Positions 12,758 to 24,588 of a stretch of 64,000 bases of DNA are shown piece by piece; position 1 is the first letter of the stretch; each line of letters opens with the position of its first letter. The DNA comes from Amyloporia xantha. Its lineage: Eukaryota; Basidiomycota; Agaricomycetes; Polyporales; Adustoporiaceae. The notes under the pieces are model-generated. The model ran no database searches. It was not told the DNA's origin and saw only the letters and a list, made by a program, of their open reading frames with translations. The stretch is from positions 1,488,001 through 1,552,000 of the forward strand of contig JAYKKR010000002.1 of the NCBI GenBank assembly GCA_036971615.1. Reading direction: 5' to 3'. The translations under genes and the position numbers were made by a program.

Positions 12758-15070
12758 CTGGAGCTTTTCTCAATAATATTCCCGGGCTCAGTTTGTAGTT
12801 GTGCGGCTAGAGGACTTGAGATAGCTCTAGCGGTCGCAAATGCATTTATGGCATTCCTCGTGAATTTGATCCTGACAACTTCTGCTCTTCGGAATATTCC
12901 TGGAAGTACTCACGTCTTCTCTCTGGCTACATACTTCTACATGCAACTGCATTGACCGAGGACTTTCGCGATCATTCATGACATCCCCCTCACACGCACG
13001 GTATTGCCGAAATACTGTACATAGTTCTGTGATTCTCTTCTAGCAATCCATATGCTGTATGTTCGTAAAACAGAGTTCTATGCAGTTTTGAGGACTCAGG
13101 TATCTGATTGTGGACTATTCCTCGACCAATCGTGTCTACACCTTTGCGGCATACCGGACCGTCGACATGGTCACGACGTTAGGCCAGTGTTAGGCATCGT
13201 CTATATCATATATTTCATAGTCGACAGAGTGCGCCTTGGGGATCCAACCAACACTAAGCATCAGCAAAAGTGCAGACTCGGGATCTGCGCAGACCTGCTC
13301 ATATCAACGCCCGACAGTCGGGCCAACCTCCGACAGCCTGGTGTCAAGGTTGCCCCGCGATATCTGGCATCTGCAGAGAGCTACAACTTTCCCAACAGAC
13401 CGGGCAACTCAGGGCAAATGTCCGTCGAGTCTGGGCAATCACCGCAGGGCCCGCTGGTCTATTACATCGCGTTTGCTAATCTGGGCAAGCTCTACGCCAC
13501 ATAGGGCATTGGCTGTTGGCTCTGGGCAAGGTCTGTCGGCGCATTGCCCGTACTGATGTCTCGTGCTCAAATCACAGCTCTATTATATATATATTTCATA
13601 TTGAATTTATGCATTAGATTACATAGCACATTTTAATCTGTAAATACTACGCAAAGTGATCACATACAACTGTCGGAACAGTGGGAGGATCAAATAGATG
13701 CAAGCAAAATACTCACCAATCATGAGCCTGCATGCATCTTGTCATGCACAAGGGCAGGGGTGTGAGCTATAGATGAACAAGAGCAATAAGACACAGAGAC
13801 CCAGAGTCCAGTCTTTCAGTCTGTTAGATAATTTGCCAGAGCCTAAGCGATATAAAGAGTAGAGCATCCAAGTCAAAGCCAGAACTGCTCCGCGGGCTAT
13901 CACGACATGATGTGGCGGACGTCAGAGTATGCCACACATCGCTGCGTAATACTCACCCGTCTTCCCTTATGCTTACATACGTGTGGCGTCCGCAATGTTT
14001 TGGCACGCTGCGCCTTGTTGCGCCGCCAATGGTCCCGCGTAGGTCCGCAAACTTGCATCGCCACTCTTCGTGTTGGATACTTAACTACGTCATGCATCAC
14101 CCATATCCCAGTCTTTCTGTGTCAAGCGCAGGTGATCCTATGTGGCAGCATGATACGGTGTGAGAGGCCTACCAGAAACGCGAGAAAATGGGGTGTATTT
14201 ACCCATCGAACTGACGGACCTGAAACAATAGAGCATATATGCTGTGAATCAAGATATAAAATGTATGCGAGTAGCATATATGCGAAAACTTACAGTCCGC
14301 CTCAATCCTCGATACATGCAGTGTCTTCTAATCGTTATTTTGCGTTTCCAGCTCATTAAAGAAAAGTGCATGAGGAGACGACGTCTGCCATGGTCGCAGG
14401 GAGATCAGATGGTGGAACGAAGATAAGATTCAATTGCGGACCTGCAAGGGCGCGGGCGTCTTTACGTCGGAGGTCAAATCTGAGTTACAAGTACTCGTCT
14501 CAGAGCCAGAGGCAAGGTTGCTTCCTGCGCTCGGAGTTGAGCCAGATGGTATAATTGTATACTATTGCATGCTGCGCTCCCTAGAGATTTACTGTGAAAT
14601 TCAGGGGGCAGTTGTAAACTAACTTCAAAACTTGCCGCCTTCGCCCGACTGCATTGGCGGCCCGGGAAAGGACTTCAAAGTGGCCAGAGAATTTGTAGTA
14701 AATGCAACGTAGATATGATATACTGAATGGAAGCCGAGCGGCGCACAAGCACTGTTCGATGCACGCTGGGGCACTCGATATAATATACATGTTTTATTGC
14801 TGGCACCTTCCTCATATCTGAAGATGCCTGGAATGGTCTTACCTTCGCCATTCTGATATTTGTATGAGCTGATCATATATTTGTACATCGTACTGTTGGT
14901 GGCGGGTCTATCTACACAGGGCTGGGCGTGGTTTGTATTTCTTTATCTGAGTTTACCTGTGCGTGACATACCCCCACGCGTGATTATAAACCTAGCCAGC
15001 GTAGATCTGGAATCTGCACTTTTGCTGATGAATGAGACACTGAGAGCGTGTTGACTCGCTCTGCATCGAC
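12758..15070. other. Gene-poor region
   Basis: No family-level match appears in any frame. 13,380-13,560 contains several copies of a short CTGGGCAA-like motif. Otherwise the stretch is AT-moderate intergenic sequence with ORFs of 150 codons at most that do not splice into anything I recognise. Confidence 0.45.
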
Positions 15071-15574
15071 ATGTCTATTTCACACTCGAAACGCGTTTGT
15101 CAAATTATCAAGGTATTTGATCTCCTTCACATCCTTCGTTCACTGTATTAATCACTGCCTGGAAGCTGAAACCTGAGGCGGAAGCCGAATACAAGGCCCT
15201 CCATGCTGCCGCTTGGCCAGGTGTCCTGGACGCCCTCGCACGACATCACATCGCTGACTACTCGATCCACTACTACCCTCCGATGCATCTGCTCATAGCG
15301 AGTTTCAAGTACACGGGCGACAACTTTGAGGCAGATATGCAAAAGATGGGCGAAGACGAGGAGACGAGGAGGTGGTGGGCGGTGACAGATAAAATGCAAG
15401 AGAGCTTCATTGATGGGGCAGAAGGAAGTGGGAAGAAGCTCCCTTGGTGGTTGGTCGGTATCAGATGCCTCACTTGTGTTCGCTTGCCATTAGTCTCACA
15501 ACGCTATCATTCAGGATCTCGAGGAGGTCTTCAGATCCGATGGGAATGAGGAAGCGGCAGCCGATCCTAAATGA
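15071..15574 (+). CDS. L-rhamnose mutarotase-like protein
   Basis: This single-domain protein belongs to the RhaM (DUF718) family, which interconverts anomers of L-rhamnose. Three exons encode MSISHSKRVCQIIK, then a segment starting LKPEAEAEYKALHAAAWPGV and continuing through DYSIHYYPPMHLL, FEYVGDDF-like FKYTGDNFEADM and RRWWAVTDKMQES. A last exon, DLEEVFRSDG..., ends at the TGA at 15572. The paired tryptophans and the Tyr/His active-site region are kept. The introns are canonical (GTATTT..AAG; GTCGGT..CAG). The length of about 125-130 residues is slightly longer than bacterial RhaM because of an acidic tail. Confidence 0.85.
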
Positions 15575-16025
15575 CCGGTATGTTGAAACGACGAGGATGC
15601 TCAGTAACTTTCCAGAGACAAGTACGTGTATAACTTCCGCAATATATACGGAAGGCGTGAAGGTTGTCACTCTAATATCATACATAGTAGTCTGCAACCT
15701 TGTGAGCAAAGAGTCACCGCAGTCTAAGATGACGCGCTATGCATCTTGCGAACCGTCCGCTGCTCGTAAAGTCGACCGAATCCACGCAGATATCCACCTA
15801 GCAAACTGACCAAGAATACTGCCCACTGAAGTCGGGTTTGAGGATGAACGTCAATAGGACGATAGACTAAACATCAAGTGGTGATTCTCGATAGAGATAA
15901 CATACATATAACAGTCCAGTTGCTTAGCAACTTCACCCACAAGTACAGCCGCACTAAGCTATCATATCAATGAGATTTCTGGTGGCTGTAAAACGAATCT
16001 CATGAGCTACAAGAAAACAGACAGC
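15575..16025. other. Convergent intergenic region
   Basis: The mutarotase-like gene (plus) and EMC4 (minus) converge here. This is presumably both 3' UTRs; nothing else is seen. Confidence 0.4.
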
Positions 16026-16716
16026 CTACGAGAGACAAAAGAAGCAGGAACGCACCTGTCCTCTTGTTTCAAACGCGAGCCAATCGCCAGTGCCTGTAGG
16101 AAGCAGTCCCATGGAGCGACATTTCCAGAGCCCTAGCGCTAGTGTAAGAAGATTACACAGCACATATACGACCTTCTGTAAGGCCAACGTAGAGAGCGCC
16201 TCAGGGGGTGCAGAGCGGGGAGCGAAAGGAGCAAAGGCTATGTGCGCCCGTCAGCCAGGAGCATGTACTCAAAAGTGCAGTCGTGTAAGCTGAGGACATA
16301 CCCATGTTTATCCCCGCCAGGTTCTTGAACGGACTGCTGAGTAGCATGAACACGATACCCATGCTAAAGATCTGCACACCGCCTCCAGACATGTAAAGCA
16401 TAAAGGCCTGCATGGGAAGTGACTTGGCCGGAGCGATGGCGAAGTCCCATGCGCGTTTGCTTTTCAACCCCTCGTAGGACACTGCGGTACCAGCAGACGT
16501 CTTGTGCGGAGCTTTAGACTACAGATCATGACATAAATGTAAGGGTGAAAGAAAACATGGAATGAGCACAAACGATAACGTACTGCAGAGTTTGAGGCAC
16601 TGAACCCTGGCGGCGGTGGAAGATTCCGCCATCTATAGATAGTATGCGTATATGTTTGAGCATAGGTGATATTGTATCACTCACTTCGACGGTTCTACAA
16701 TTGTAATGGTGGACAT
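16026..16716 (-). CDS. EMC4: ER membrane protein complex subunit 4
   Basis: EMC4 is part of the ER membrane complex that inserts tail-anchored and multipass proteins. Four or five exons read [14 protein letters not shown] then [12 protein letters not shown]. Next comes the family core, [20 protein letters not shown] then [21 protein letters not shown] (first membrane segment). After an intron follow [19 protein letters not shown] (second membrane segment) and the signature [15 protein letters not shown]. Splice sites join in frame. The end is ambiguous: reading through gives a stop at 16026, while splicing at GTGCGTT could add a short alternative tail. Confidence 0.88.
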
Positions 16717-17539
16717 CTGGCCTGACTGGAGGGGGTATGCTTCCTCTGAGAGCAAAGCACGCGTCTGGGCGCGATGAATGAACAACGCGGCAATTCGGAC
16801 TTCACCGCCATAGTCAACATTTCCACATTGGGTTGATATGAAGACAAGGGTATGGTACAATCATGCCTTTGCAAGACTATAGCTATGTAGGTATTGCAAC
16901 AACGATGTGTACGAGTACGATCACTACAAGTACATAGAACAAATGCATCGGCATGAGATACGGACGACTTTGCCTAGGCACATCTGTGAACCGGTAATTA
17001 TGACGGCAGGTGGCGGCCTGGCGGCGAGTTCAGGGCAGGCCCCCGGAGCGGGCAGTGAAACCGTCAATAAAGTGGTTGTTAGGACTCCTCAAGGCAGCCT
17101 GGCAATCGCTCTCGCCCACACTGCTCGTCACGGTCGACGTCGTCAACAATAAGCCTCACTATCGTCACGTACCATTTCAAATAGGTTCGTATACCTTGGC
17201 GAGGAAGAGCTGTGCAGTAACCCTTCCCTCAGGTTGGTCTGAGACCACACCCGGTCCATTCAGCAGGCAATATCTTTCGACGGCTATAACCTGGCTTGAA
17301 GAGTTACATCTTAGGCAACCGTTACCGTGCGTCACCAAGGTGAGATTCTGTTTGCTGTGGTCGAATTCCATGCATGCGTGTTCTTCAAATCCAATCGCAC
17401 CACGTCGCGCTCTGACGCACGAGCGCCGGGCCTCACAAGACCGATTCGGGGTCGAATTGCATGTTGACATGTGCTAACTGGGCTTCCAAAGGACCAGCTT
17501 TTACTCGAAGGCTTGACACGATAGACTTTTTGAGGAGTC
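16717..17539. promoter_or_regulatory. Divergent intergenic region EMC4/CDC42
   Basis: EMC4 (minus) and CDC42 (plus) diverge from this 0.8-kb stretch, which must contain both promoters. ORFs in it (up to 155 codons) do not match known proteins. No obvious TATA element is seen. Confidence 0.4.
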
Positions 17540-18356
<817 letters not shown>

Positions 18357-19108
18357 AGAAGACCCCTGGGCTACTTGATGCCATGTCGCCGTTGCGTTTA
18401 CCCAGTCCTTCATGTCACGACTCCCATGTTATTCCATCCTCTACTGCCTCACCGGTACTCAACTCAAACACACTTCGACCCCCTGCCTGGTCTTCTGATC
18501 TTTACTTTTTACAGTTCTTACAGAGGGATGTCTGGACCGGTCACGTCGTGGTCGCGCCGCTCTCATTTTCCTTACTCTTTATATCCAACCTTGTGTAGTT
18601 CATATAGCTTTCCATTGGGTTCAGGGGGTATCTAATACCCATGAGTTGGAGAAGCAGCCGTGTGCAGTCGTTATATAAAGGCTAAGAGCTGGAGGAGCAC
18701 CTGTTTCTGAACCAACGCAGAGTGCATCATCGCCTTCCTGCGCCTGCAATGAGAAATATGATGCTACCATCATATAAAGCATGGATTTGTGTGGTACTAT
18801 ATAGAAGTTTCCTCAAAACAGCCACGTTCCACATAGAAACTTCGACTTCGCGCCTACAACACGAGCAAGAAGACAATATTCAACGCTAACGATACTCTAA
18901 TTGGACCGTCAATCAAATGCATTTTTGAGTTGGGCTGAGAGCAAGTACGGTGTTCATCAATTCGACGACTTGCTAAAGGATCTACGAGCTTCTTACCGAG
19001 TCATATATGACATCCTGATCTCTAGCTGGGAGCGGCAGTTGGAACCGTAGTCCTCCAAGCCCTAGCATAGACCCGTCAGAATTCGCGCTGCTTATAACTC
19101 GATGCGAC
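18357..19108. other. Intergenic
   Basis: This holds the 3' region of CDC42 and the 3' side of the small secreted-protein gene. No coding potential is recognised. Confidence 0.4.
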
Positions 19109-19288
19109 TTACTTCGAAGCCTTGAGGTCTTGACGCTTAGGAGGCGCAGTGTTGTCCTTATGTTTGATTTTGTACTGCTTCAGAGTTTTCTTCGCCACGA
19201 CGTCTTCCTTTGGAGCGGGCGCCGCCAACACGATTAAACCAAGCGTAAGAAAACCGACGAGTAGCAGAAATACTGAGTGGCTTCGCAT
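19109..19288 (-). CDS. Small secreted basic protein, 59 residues
   Basis: A single-exon ORF starts at the ATG at 19286-19288. The N-terminus MRSHSVFLLLVGFLTLGLIV followed by LAAPAPKED is a textbook signal peptide, with likely cleavage after VLAAPA or the nearby alanines. The mature part of about 35 residues is lysine-rich, with dibasic or basic clusters (KK, KQYKIKHK, KR) and no cysteine. A TATA-like TTTAAAAAG sits about 75 bases upstream of the ATG. I know no family for it. It could be a small effector, a peptide precursor or a recently born gene. Confidence 0.5.
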   Translation of the reverse strand: MRSHSVFLLLVGFLTLGLIVLAAPAPKEDVVAKKTLKQYKIKHKDNTAPPKRQDLKASK

Positions 19289-19710
19289 GGCTGCAAACGT
19301 TCAGTGACGGGTCGAAAAGAGTGTGCGCCAGTGTAGCAACTAAAATGAGGACCAAGCTTTTTAAACAGCCTCGCCTGCGAGGGTTTGACGCGGAGAAGTG
19401 CATTGAAGCGAATTACGGTAACAAGGAATTCGAAGCAACGAAGCCGCGAGGCTGCTAGTGAAGTCGCTTTACTAGTAATAGTGTCTCGGCATCGCATTCG
19501 AGCCAATGAATTACTGCAGTGGCTTTCGTCGAAAGCGACAGAAGACGAGTGGACGGGCAAGCTCGACACTCTTCCCGACCAATGGGGAAGAACGTCCTCA
19601 AAACGTTTGCCAGAGACAACTAAAGTGCAGGTAGACCATACCTTACATGGATAATCTTCACCGACCTATCGCCGTCGAGCGCGCTGCAGTCGTCATCGTA
19701 GCGTTTGAGC
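19289..19710. promoter_or_regulatory. Upstream region of the small secreted protein gene
   Basis: It contains a TATA-like box near 19358-19366 on the gene's strand. No other gene is recognised. The stretch ends at the left tip of the inverted-repeat element. Confidence 0.35.
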
Positions 19711-20405
19711 ATACAGGCAACACCCGCCCAACGGGCCGCTACCGTCCAACGGGTCGACTGCCTGTTTTGGTAATGCCAGAACAGACGCCCAACTCAGCGA
19801 TTGCCGTAGCAGCGCAATTATTTTGCCTTGCGAGGTGTTGATGCGGATGGAATGACAGTAGAACTACGTTTACACACACTACTATGTGCCAATGGTCTGT
19901 CATGCTCACAGTAAACTGCAGCAATCCCATCGTAATCTGCATAACCGACAAGCTGCTATGGCGGAACAAACCACCGAAGCCAAAGCCTGCGTCCAAACAA
20001 CCAGTCCCTGAACAGATCTCCTACACAATCCAGCGCGATGAAACAATGACCATCACAGAGCTCAGATGGCTCCGAGACAAAATCTCAGATTCCGGAAAGG
20101 GCGAGATACGGCGCAAAGCAACTTTGAAGAAAGTCAAGGAGCTAGGTAACCCGACCCAGACGTTGCCTGACTCGGAAAGCGAAGAAGAGGGTATGGAGAC
20201 TGATGATTAGCAAATAGGCTCATTGTTAGACATTGTACACTCATGTTACACGAACAGTCATTGTTAGACATTCCATTGCTCCTGACTACGACACTCTTTA
20301 GCGGCGTTCGACCCAGCGTTGGGCTGGGCGTCTGTTCTGGCATTACCAAAACAGGCAGTCGACCCGTTGGACGGTAGCGGCCCGTTGGGCGGGTGTTGCC
20401 TGTAT
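19711..20405. mobile_element. Element with 80-bp identical terminal inverted repeats
   Basis: The first 80 bases (19711-19790, starting ATACAGGCAACACCCGCC) are the exact reverse complement of the last 80 (20326-20405). Perfect identity of such long arms around a 535-bp interior suggests a recent insertion or active maintenance. Each arm contains CCAACGGG twice. The interior has a direct repeat CATTGTTAGACATT and a 108-codon ORF, but no transposase. No target-site duplication is evident, so the family is unknown. Confidence 0.7.
19884..20210 (+). CDS. Hypothetical ORF inside the inverted-repeat element
   Basis: This 108-codon ORF has a lysine/proline-rich middle (NKPPKPKPASKQP), a charged helical stretch (TITELRWLRDKISDSGKG) and an acidic tail (SESEEEGMETDD). 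It resembles nothing I know. The composition looks protein-like rather than random, and it may be a captured fragment of a host or transposon gene. No intron evidence is seen. Confidence 0.3.
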   Translation: MCQWSVMLTVNCSNPIVICITDKLLWRNKPPKPKPASKQPVPEQISYTIQRDETMTITELRWLRDKISDSGKGEIRRKATLKKVKELGNPTQTLPDSESEEEGMETDD

Positions 20406-20888
20406 CCACATTCATGCGATGACCCGTCTGATGCGAGCATCCGCCATGGGGTCCTCGCTTGCGAAGTATGCAGGGTGAGTCAAGCGAGCAGGACTGTCTG
20501 TGACCGTCTACCGTGCAACATGAGTCGCTGGCAATCGCTGTTAAGCCTCGAGGACACCCTACGATGACCCGCCTAATGGCCATCTACCATGGGATTCCAA
20601 GCACAACCGCGTCGTCTTTACATAAATTAGTCTAAGCCAGAGGTGGTCCAGATGGCATCAAGCCAGCATTTGACTGGAGCGTCCAATCTATATTCCAACA
20701 AGCTAGCTGAGAACAAAGGACGCCAGAAAGCAGCCGCACACTGCGTGTAGCATAAGCAGAGGAAAGTAGATGATGCTTCGACGCGAATAATATGGCAATG
20801 TCAAAGAGGCGCCAGAAATGAGACGGAGCGCCACTCAACCCAAACCCGCCCAAACAAGTGACCGGAATCTACTTGTCGGTCTACCACC
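20406..20888. promoter_or_regulatory. Region between the element and SF3B4
   Basis: This should contain the SF3B4 promoter. Nothing else is recognised. Confidence 0.35.
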
Positions 20889-22097
20889 ATGTCTAGGCCA
20901 CAAGATGATAGGAATCAAGAAGCTACGGTGTATTTGGTGAGTGCAAGGTTCTCCGAAGATATGAGTACCATATAATTATCGTCGTCAGGGCAATCTCGAC
21001 GAACGATGCTCGGATGCGCTCGTATGGGAGTTAATGTTGCAAGCAGGTCCAGTTGGTAAGTAGCGAGGTCTCCATTTGTTTCTTTTTTGATAAAACCTTT
21101 ATTTTTCACGATAGTCAATGTCCACTTGCCAAAGGATCGAATATCAATGGCCCACCAGGGATATGGTTTCTGTGAGTTCTTGACAGAGGAGGATGCGGAA
21201 TACGCTTGTAAGATCATGAACCAAATCAAACTATGGGGCAAACCAATTAGGGTCAACAAGGTTCGTTCCAAGTGTTAACTTACTGGAATTATGTTCCCAG
21301 CGTACTCATGGTCAAACTGCGTCGATAGGCATCGTCTGACAAGAAGCAATTGGATGTGGGCGCAAATCTGTTCATTGGAAATTTGGACGAGAATGTAGAC
21401 GAACGGCTGTTGTACGACACGTTCAGCGCATTCGGTGTGATGGCTACGACGGCCAAGGTGCGTCATCATTGTACAGTGCATTTTCTCTTATTAATTTGTC
21501 TTCCAGATCGCTCGCGACCCAGGCACTGGAAAATCAAAAGGTTACGGCTTCGTTTCGTTCACCGACTTCGAATCATCTGATGCCGCTATCGAATCAATGA
21601 ATGGCCAGTTCCTCATGAACAAAGCGATCACTGTTCAATACGCCTTCAAAAAGGACGGCAAGGGAGAACGTCACGGTACTCCTGCAGAACGTCTTCTCGC
21701 TGCACAAGCTCGAAAGAATAACGCACTCCCCGTTTCTGCGCGGCCTCCACCAGCTCCAATAGCATTTGGTACTCGCCCACCTATGCCTGGGTACCAGGGT
21801 CCATATCAGGGTCAGTTCGCAGGGGCATTAGCGGCTCAACCTCCTCCCCCTCCTGGGTTCACGCCACAGCAGACTATGATACCTCCCTCAATGCCGATGC
21901 AAATGGGTGGCATGCCACCACCTGGTATGGCCATGGGTATGCCGCCACCGCCAGGCAATATGCCGGTATATGCGCCCAATCCTGGTTTCGCACCGCCTCC
22001 ACCACCGCCAGGCTTCATGCCACAGGGCATGCCAGGAATGGTACCCATGATGCCCCCTCCCCCTCCTGGCCCGCCCCAACAAGCATATATGGGTTGA
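20889..22097 (+). CDS. SF3B4: Splicing factor 3B subunit 4 (Hsh49-like)
   Basis: This U2 snRNP SF3b component helps anchor U2 at the branch site. The start [20 protein letters not shown] leads into RRM1 (RNP1 GYGFCEF) and RRM2 ([22 protein letters not shown]1 KGYGFVSF). A conserved linker follows ([27 protein letters not shown]), then a long proline/methionine/glycine tail ([17 protein letters not shown]) typical of the family, ending QQAYMG. Five introns join in frame. The length is about 340 residues. A glycine-rich minus-strand ORF over the tail is only its antisense. Confidence 0.95.
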
Positions 22098-22650
22098 ACT
22101 CTTTCACTATTTGCATCGTCGGTGTCACCCTCTTTGGTATTGTTGTAGCTGTAGCTGAAATGCATCTCATAACCGATGGATCCTCCGTCAGTTATATTCT
22201 ATCGAACTCGTTGTCGATCTCCTATTTTTTAAGTCCAGCAGGCATAAGCATGGATTCAGGTAGTTGACTCATTGTTATCCTCACCATACTACTGCTGAAA
22301 CCGGGTCATGGCCCATCACCGGAGCTTATTCCGTAAGTAATACGGCATTTCTTCATGGGCTCAACGTTAACAAAAGGACCTTGGGATATCTGTTTCCTCC
22401 CGGAAGTTGGCGACGACCGAGTCTTTACTGGACTGTCAGACGCAGCCTTCTGAACCTGTCTACTTTTATTGGTCACTTTGTACGATTGTGTGCTAGCGAT
22501 AACATAAGGCACCGGAGTCATATGTATATCCTACGCAAAACTAGGCATTCATCCATGCTATGAAGCTTCGAAGCAAATCATGCAAAGGTTTTACTTGTCT
22601 TGGCGTTATCATTCACGAGGACTGAACGTACTACACACTTGTCTCCACAG
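22098..22650. other. Convergent intergenic region
   Basis: SF3B4 (plus) and the AhpD-like gene (minus) end towards each other. No gene is recognised. Confidence 0.4.
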
Positions 22651-23572
22651 CTAGACGACCTCTGGTACTCCGTCTTTCCATTTCACTCCTGCTTTCTCCG
22701 CAATTCTCATAGCGATTTCTCTTACTGCCTTTGCTTCTTCTAATGTGGCTCCTCCATTTTGCGCATTCGCCAGATGCCAAGTAATTTGCCGAGGTGCGTC
22801 GATAGCTATCAGTGCAGCCACGATCGCGTATGATGTCTCAACTTGGGTCAAGACATCAGTACCACCGTACGTGATGCCATAACCGACCGTGTTACAGAAC
22901 CATCCTACGTAGACGTCTCGCCGTGACCTCCAATAACAGATTCAGGTAGAACTTACCTAAGTCCAGATAGGCAGAATCTAGAAGACCCTGCACTGTATCT
23001 GCAGTTTCCCGATACATTGATCGGAAGAGACGCTCCCCGTTTCTACCATATTCTTCTATGCTCTTCTTGTTATCCCTGCAGAAAGACGCCAGATGTCCGA
23101 CGATTGTGGAACATCAGACTAACAAGTATGTTATGTGTACTTCTTACTAACCGAAGGACCTCCTTGCTGCGCAGTTCCTCTGGCATCACTTTGCTCAGGG
23201 CAATGAGGCTTTCGATCACCTGCTTGCCATTGGTTCATGAAAGCGGCTTCTGCAAAAGACATGAATGCGTACCCGTGGAATACCACTCAGCAGTCCGGAT
23301 TGCAGTATCGCCTCCCTTATCTTGCTTGCTAACCTCATTCTTTGTTCCAGGACTTTCTCCGGAGCCTCCCCGATCTGCACCAGCTTCAGCTCGCCCAAGG
23401 CAAACTCGAAAACTGCGGGAACAGCTTCAGCGTGACGGCTGGCGCTGAAGGCCACCGCAGCGACGATGTACCACGGTTGGGCTATGACATCGTCGGGAGT
23501 AGCCAATGCTCCGCGCGATGGAAAGACGAACTTTAATTGATCGAGAAATTCAGGACTAGTAAGGGAGGTCAT
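22651..23572 (-). CDS. AhpD/carboxymuconolactone decarboxylase-like protein
   Basis: Four exons encode MTSLTSPEFLDQLKFVFPSR, AQPWYIVAAVAFSASRHAEA, the helix RMRLASKIREAILQSGLLSG, ALSKVMPEEL, RNGERLFRSMYRETADTVQ, WFCNTVGYGITYGGTDVLTQ and VETSYAIVAALIAIDAPRQI, ending DGVPEVV. This matches the fungal all-helical AhpD-like group, whose biochemical role is mostly unknown. The CxxC peroxidase pair of true AhpD is absent. Introns are canonical and the frame is intact. Confidence 0.8.
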
Positions 23573-24283
23573 GATGTAGAAGAAGAGCGTGCGCCAGCTA
23601 GGATCTATCAGCTAAGATGTGTATCTGTATCAGGTAACCCAGTCTGATACGGATCCTAGATACCCTGTGCGAGATACTTCCGCGATTTCTGTTCAACCCT
23701 TAACCTTAGCCATATCGACCTCGATGTACAATAATTCTCGTCCTTCAACACCATGATTGTACAGGCTCCTACACACAGCACTGTCAAGCTTGATAATGAG
23801 CTGATGATGAGTATTGGTGGGAGAATAGAATCAGCTGCAAATAATCCAGTGCTTACCAAAGTTACCGTGCACGTTCGTGTAGTAATAAGCAACCAAATAT
23901 TGATTCACCCAGGATACATAAACATGGTTAGACTCCTGCAACTGACAGACATTCATGATGATGTTGATCAACTCAGATGCTCCACCTCACTGGTCCAATT
24001 TTACAGTGTCAGAGCATGCAATGATCATATGAATATTGAGAAAAGACCAAAGACCCTTTAGATTTGTTGGTTGGACTGACTGAGCTCAGTGAAAATATAC
24101 CAATACATATTATGAAGTCCAGACCTTGTACAGAGTGAAGGAGCTCAGCAATGCTGCCATGACAGAGATACAAGTACATCAAACATTGGTTGAACAGAGA
24201 CATAAGAGGTACATATCAGAAACCAATACCAAGAAACAACCCATCCACAGCCATTCTGCCAAGCAGTAACCAAAATTCTCATT
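23573..24283. other. Intergenic, low GC
   Basis: This lies between the AhpD-like start and the foldback element. Short ORFs only; none is recognised. Confidence 0.4.
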
Positions 24284-24588
24284 GTCTGCCGTAATCCTCA
24301 CACTAACATGGATATCATGCCAGACATACTTTCACTCTAACACTGTTGTGCCAAAGCTCATTCAATATGGAACAAGACCACACAATATGCATATGAGTTT
24401 CAAACCTGGCCTCAAAGGTCTCAGACCCAATTCTTGGGACCAACATCCTGATATCAACACTGAAGTTGGTCCCAAGAATCAAGTCTGAGACCTTCCAGGC
24501 CAGGTTTGAAACTCTTAGCAGCACAAAAATGTCAGAGTGGAAGCATGTCCAGCATCATGTTCATGTCAGTGCAAAGATTACGGCAGAC
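24284..24588. mobile_element. Foldback (hairpin) element at the 3' end of the Dicer gene
   Basis: The ends are inverted copies of GTCTGCCGTAATC (24284-24296 and 24576-24588). Similarity continues inwards along both arms. The innermost 50 bases (24395-24444 and 24465-24514) are nearly perfect inverted copies around a 20-base loop. The left arm has about 45 extra bases. The whole element could fold into one long hairpin. The Dicer stop codon (24578-24580, minus strand) lies inside the right terminal repeat, so the element overlaps the coding end and would form the 3' UTR. No ORF or clear target duplication is seen. Confidence 0.75.

Noticed and set aside
13380..13560. Repeated CTGGGCAA-like motif as a satellite or regulatory array
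   Set aside because: Copies are few, irregularly spaced and too short to separate from chance.
21836..22165. Glycine-rich 109-codon minus-strand ORF
   Set aside because: It is the antisense of the proline/methionine-rich tail of SF3B4.
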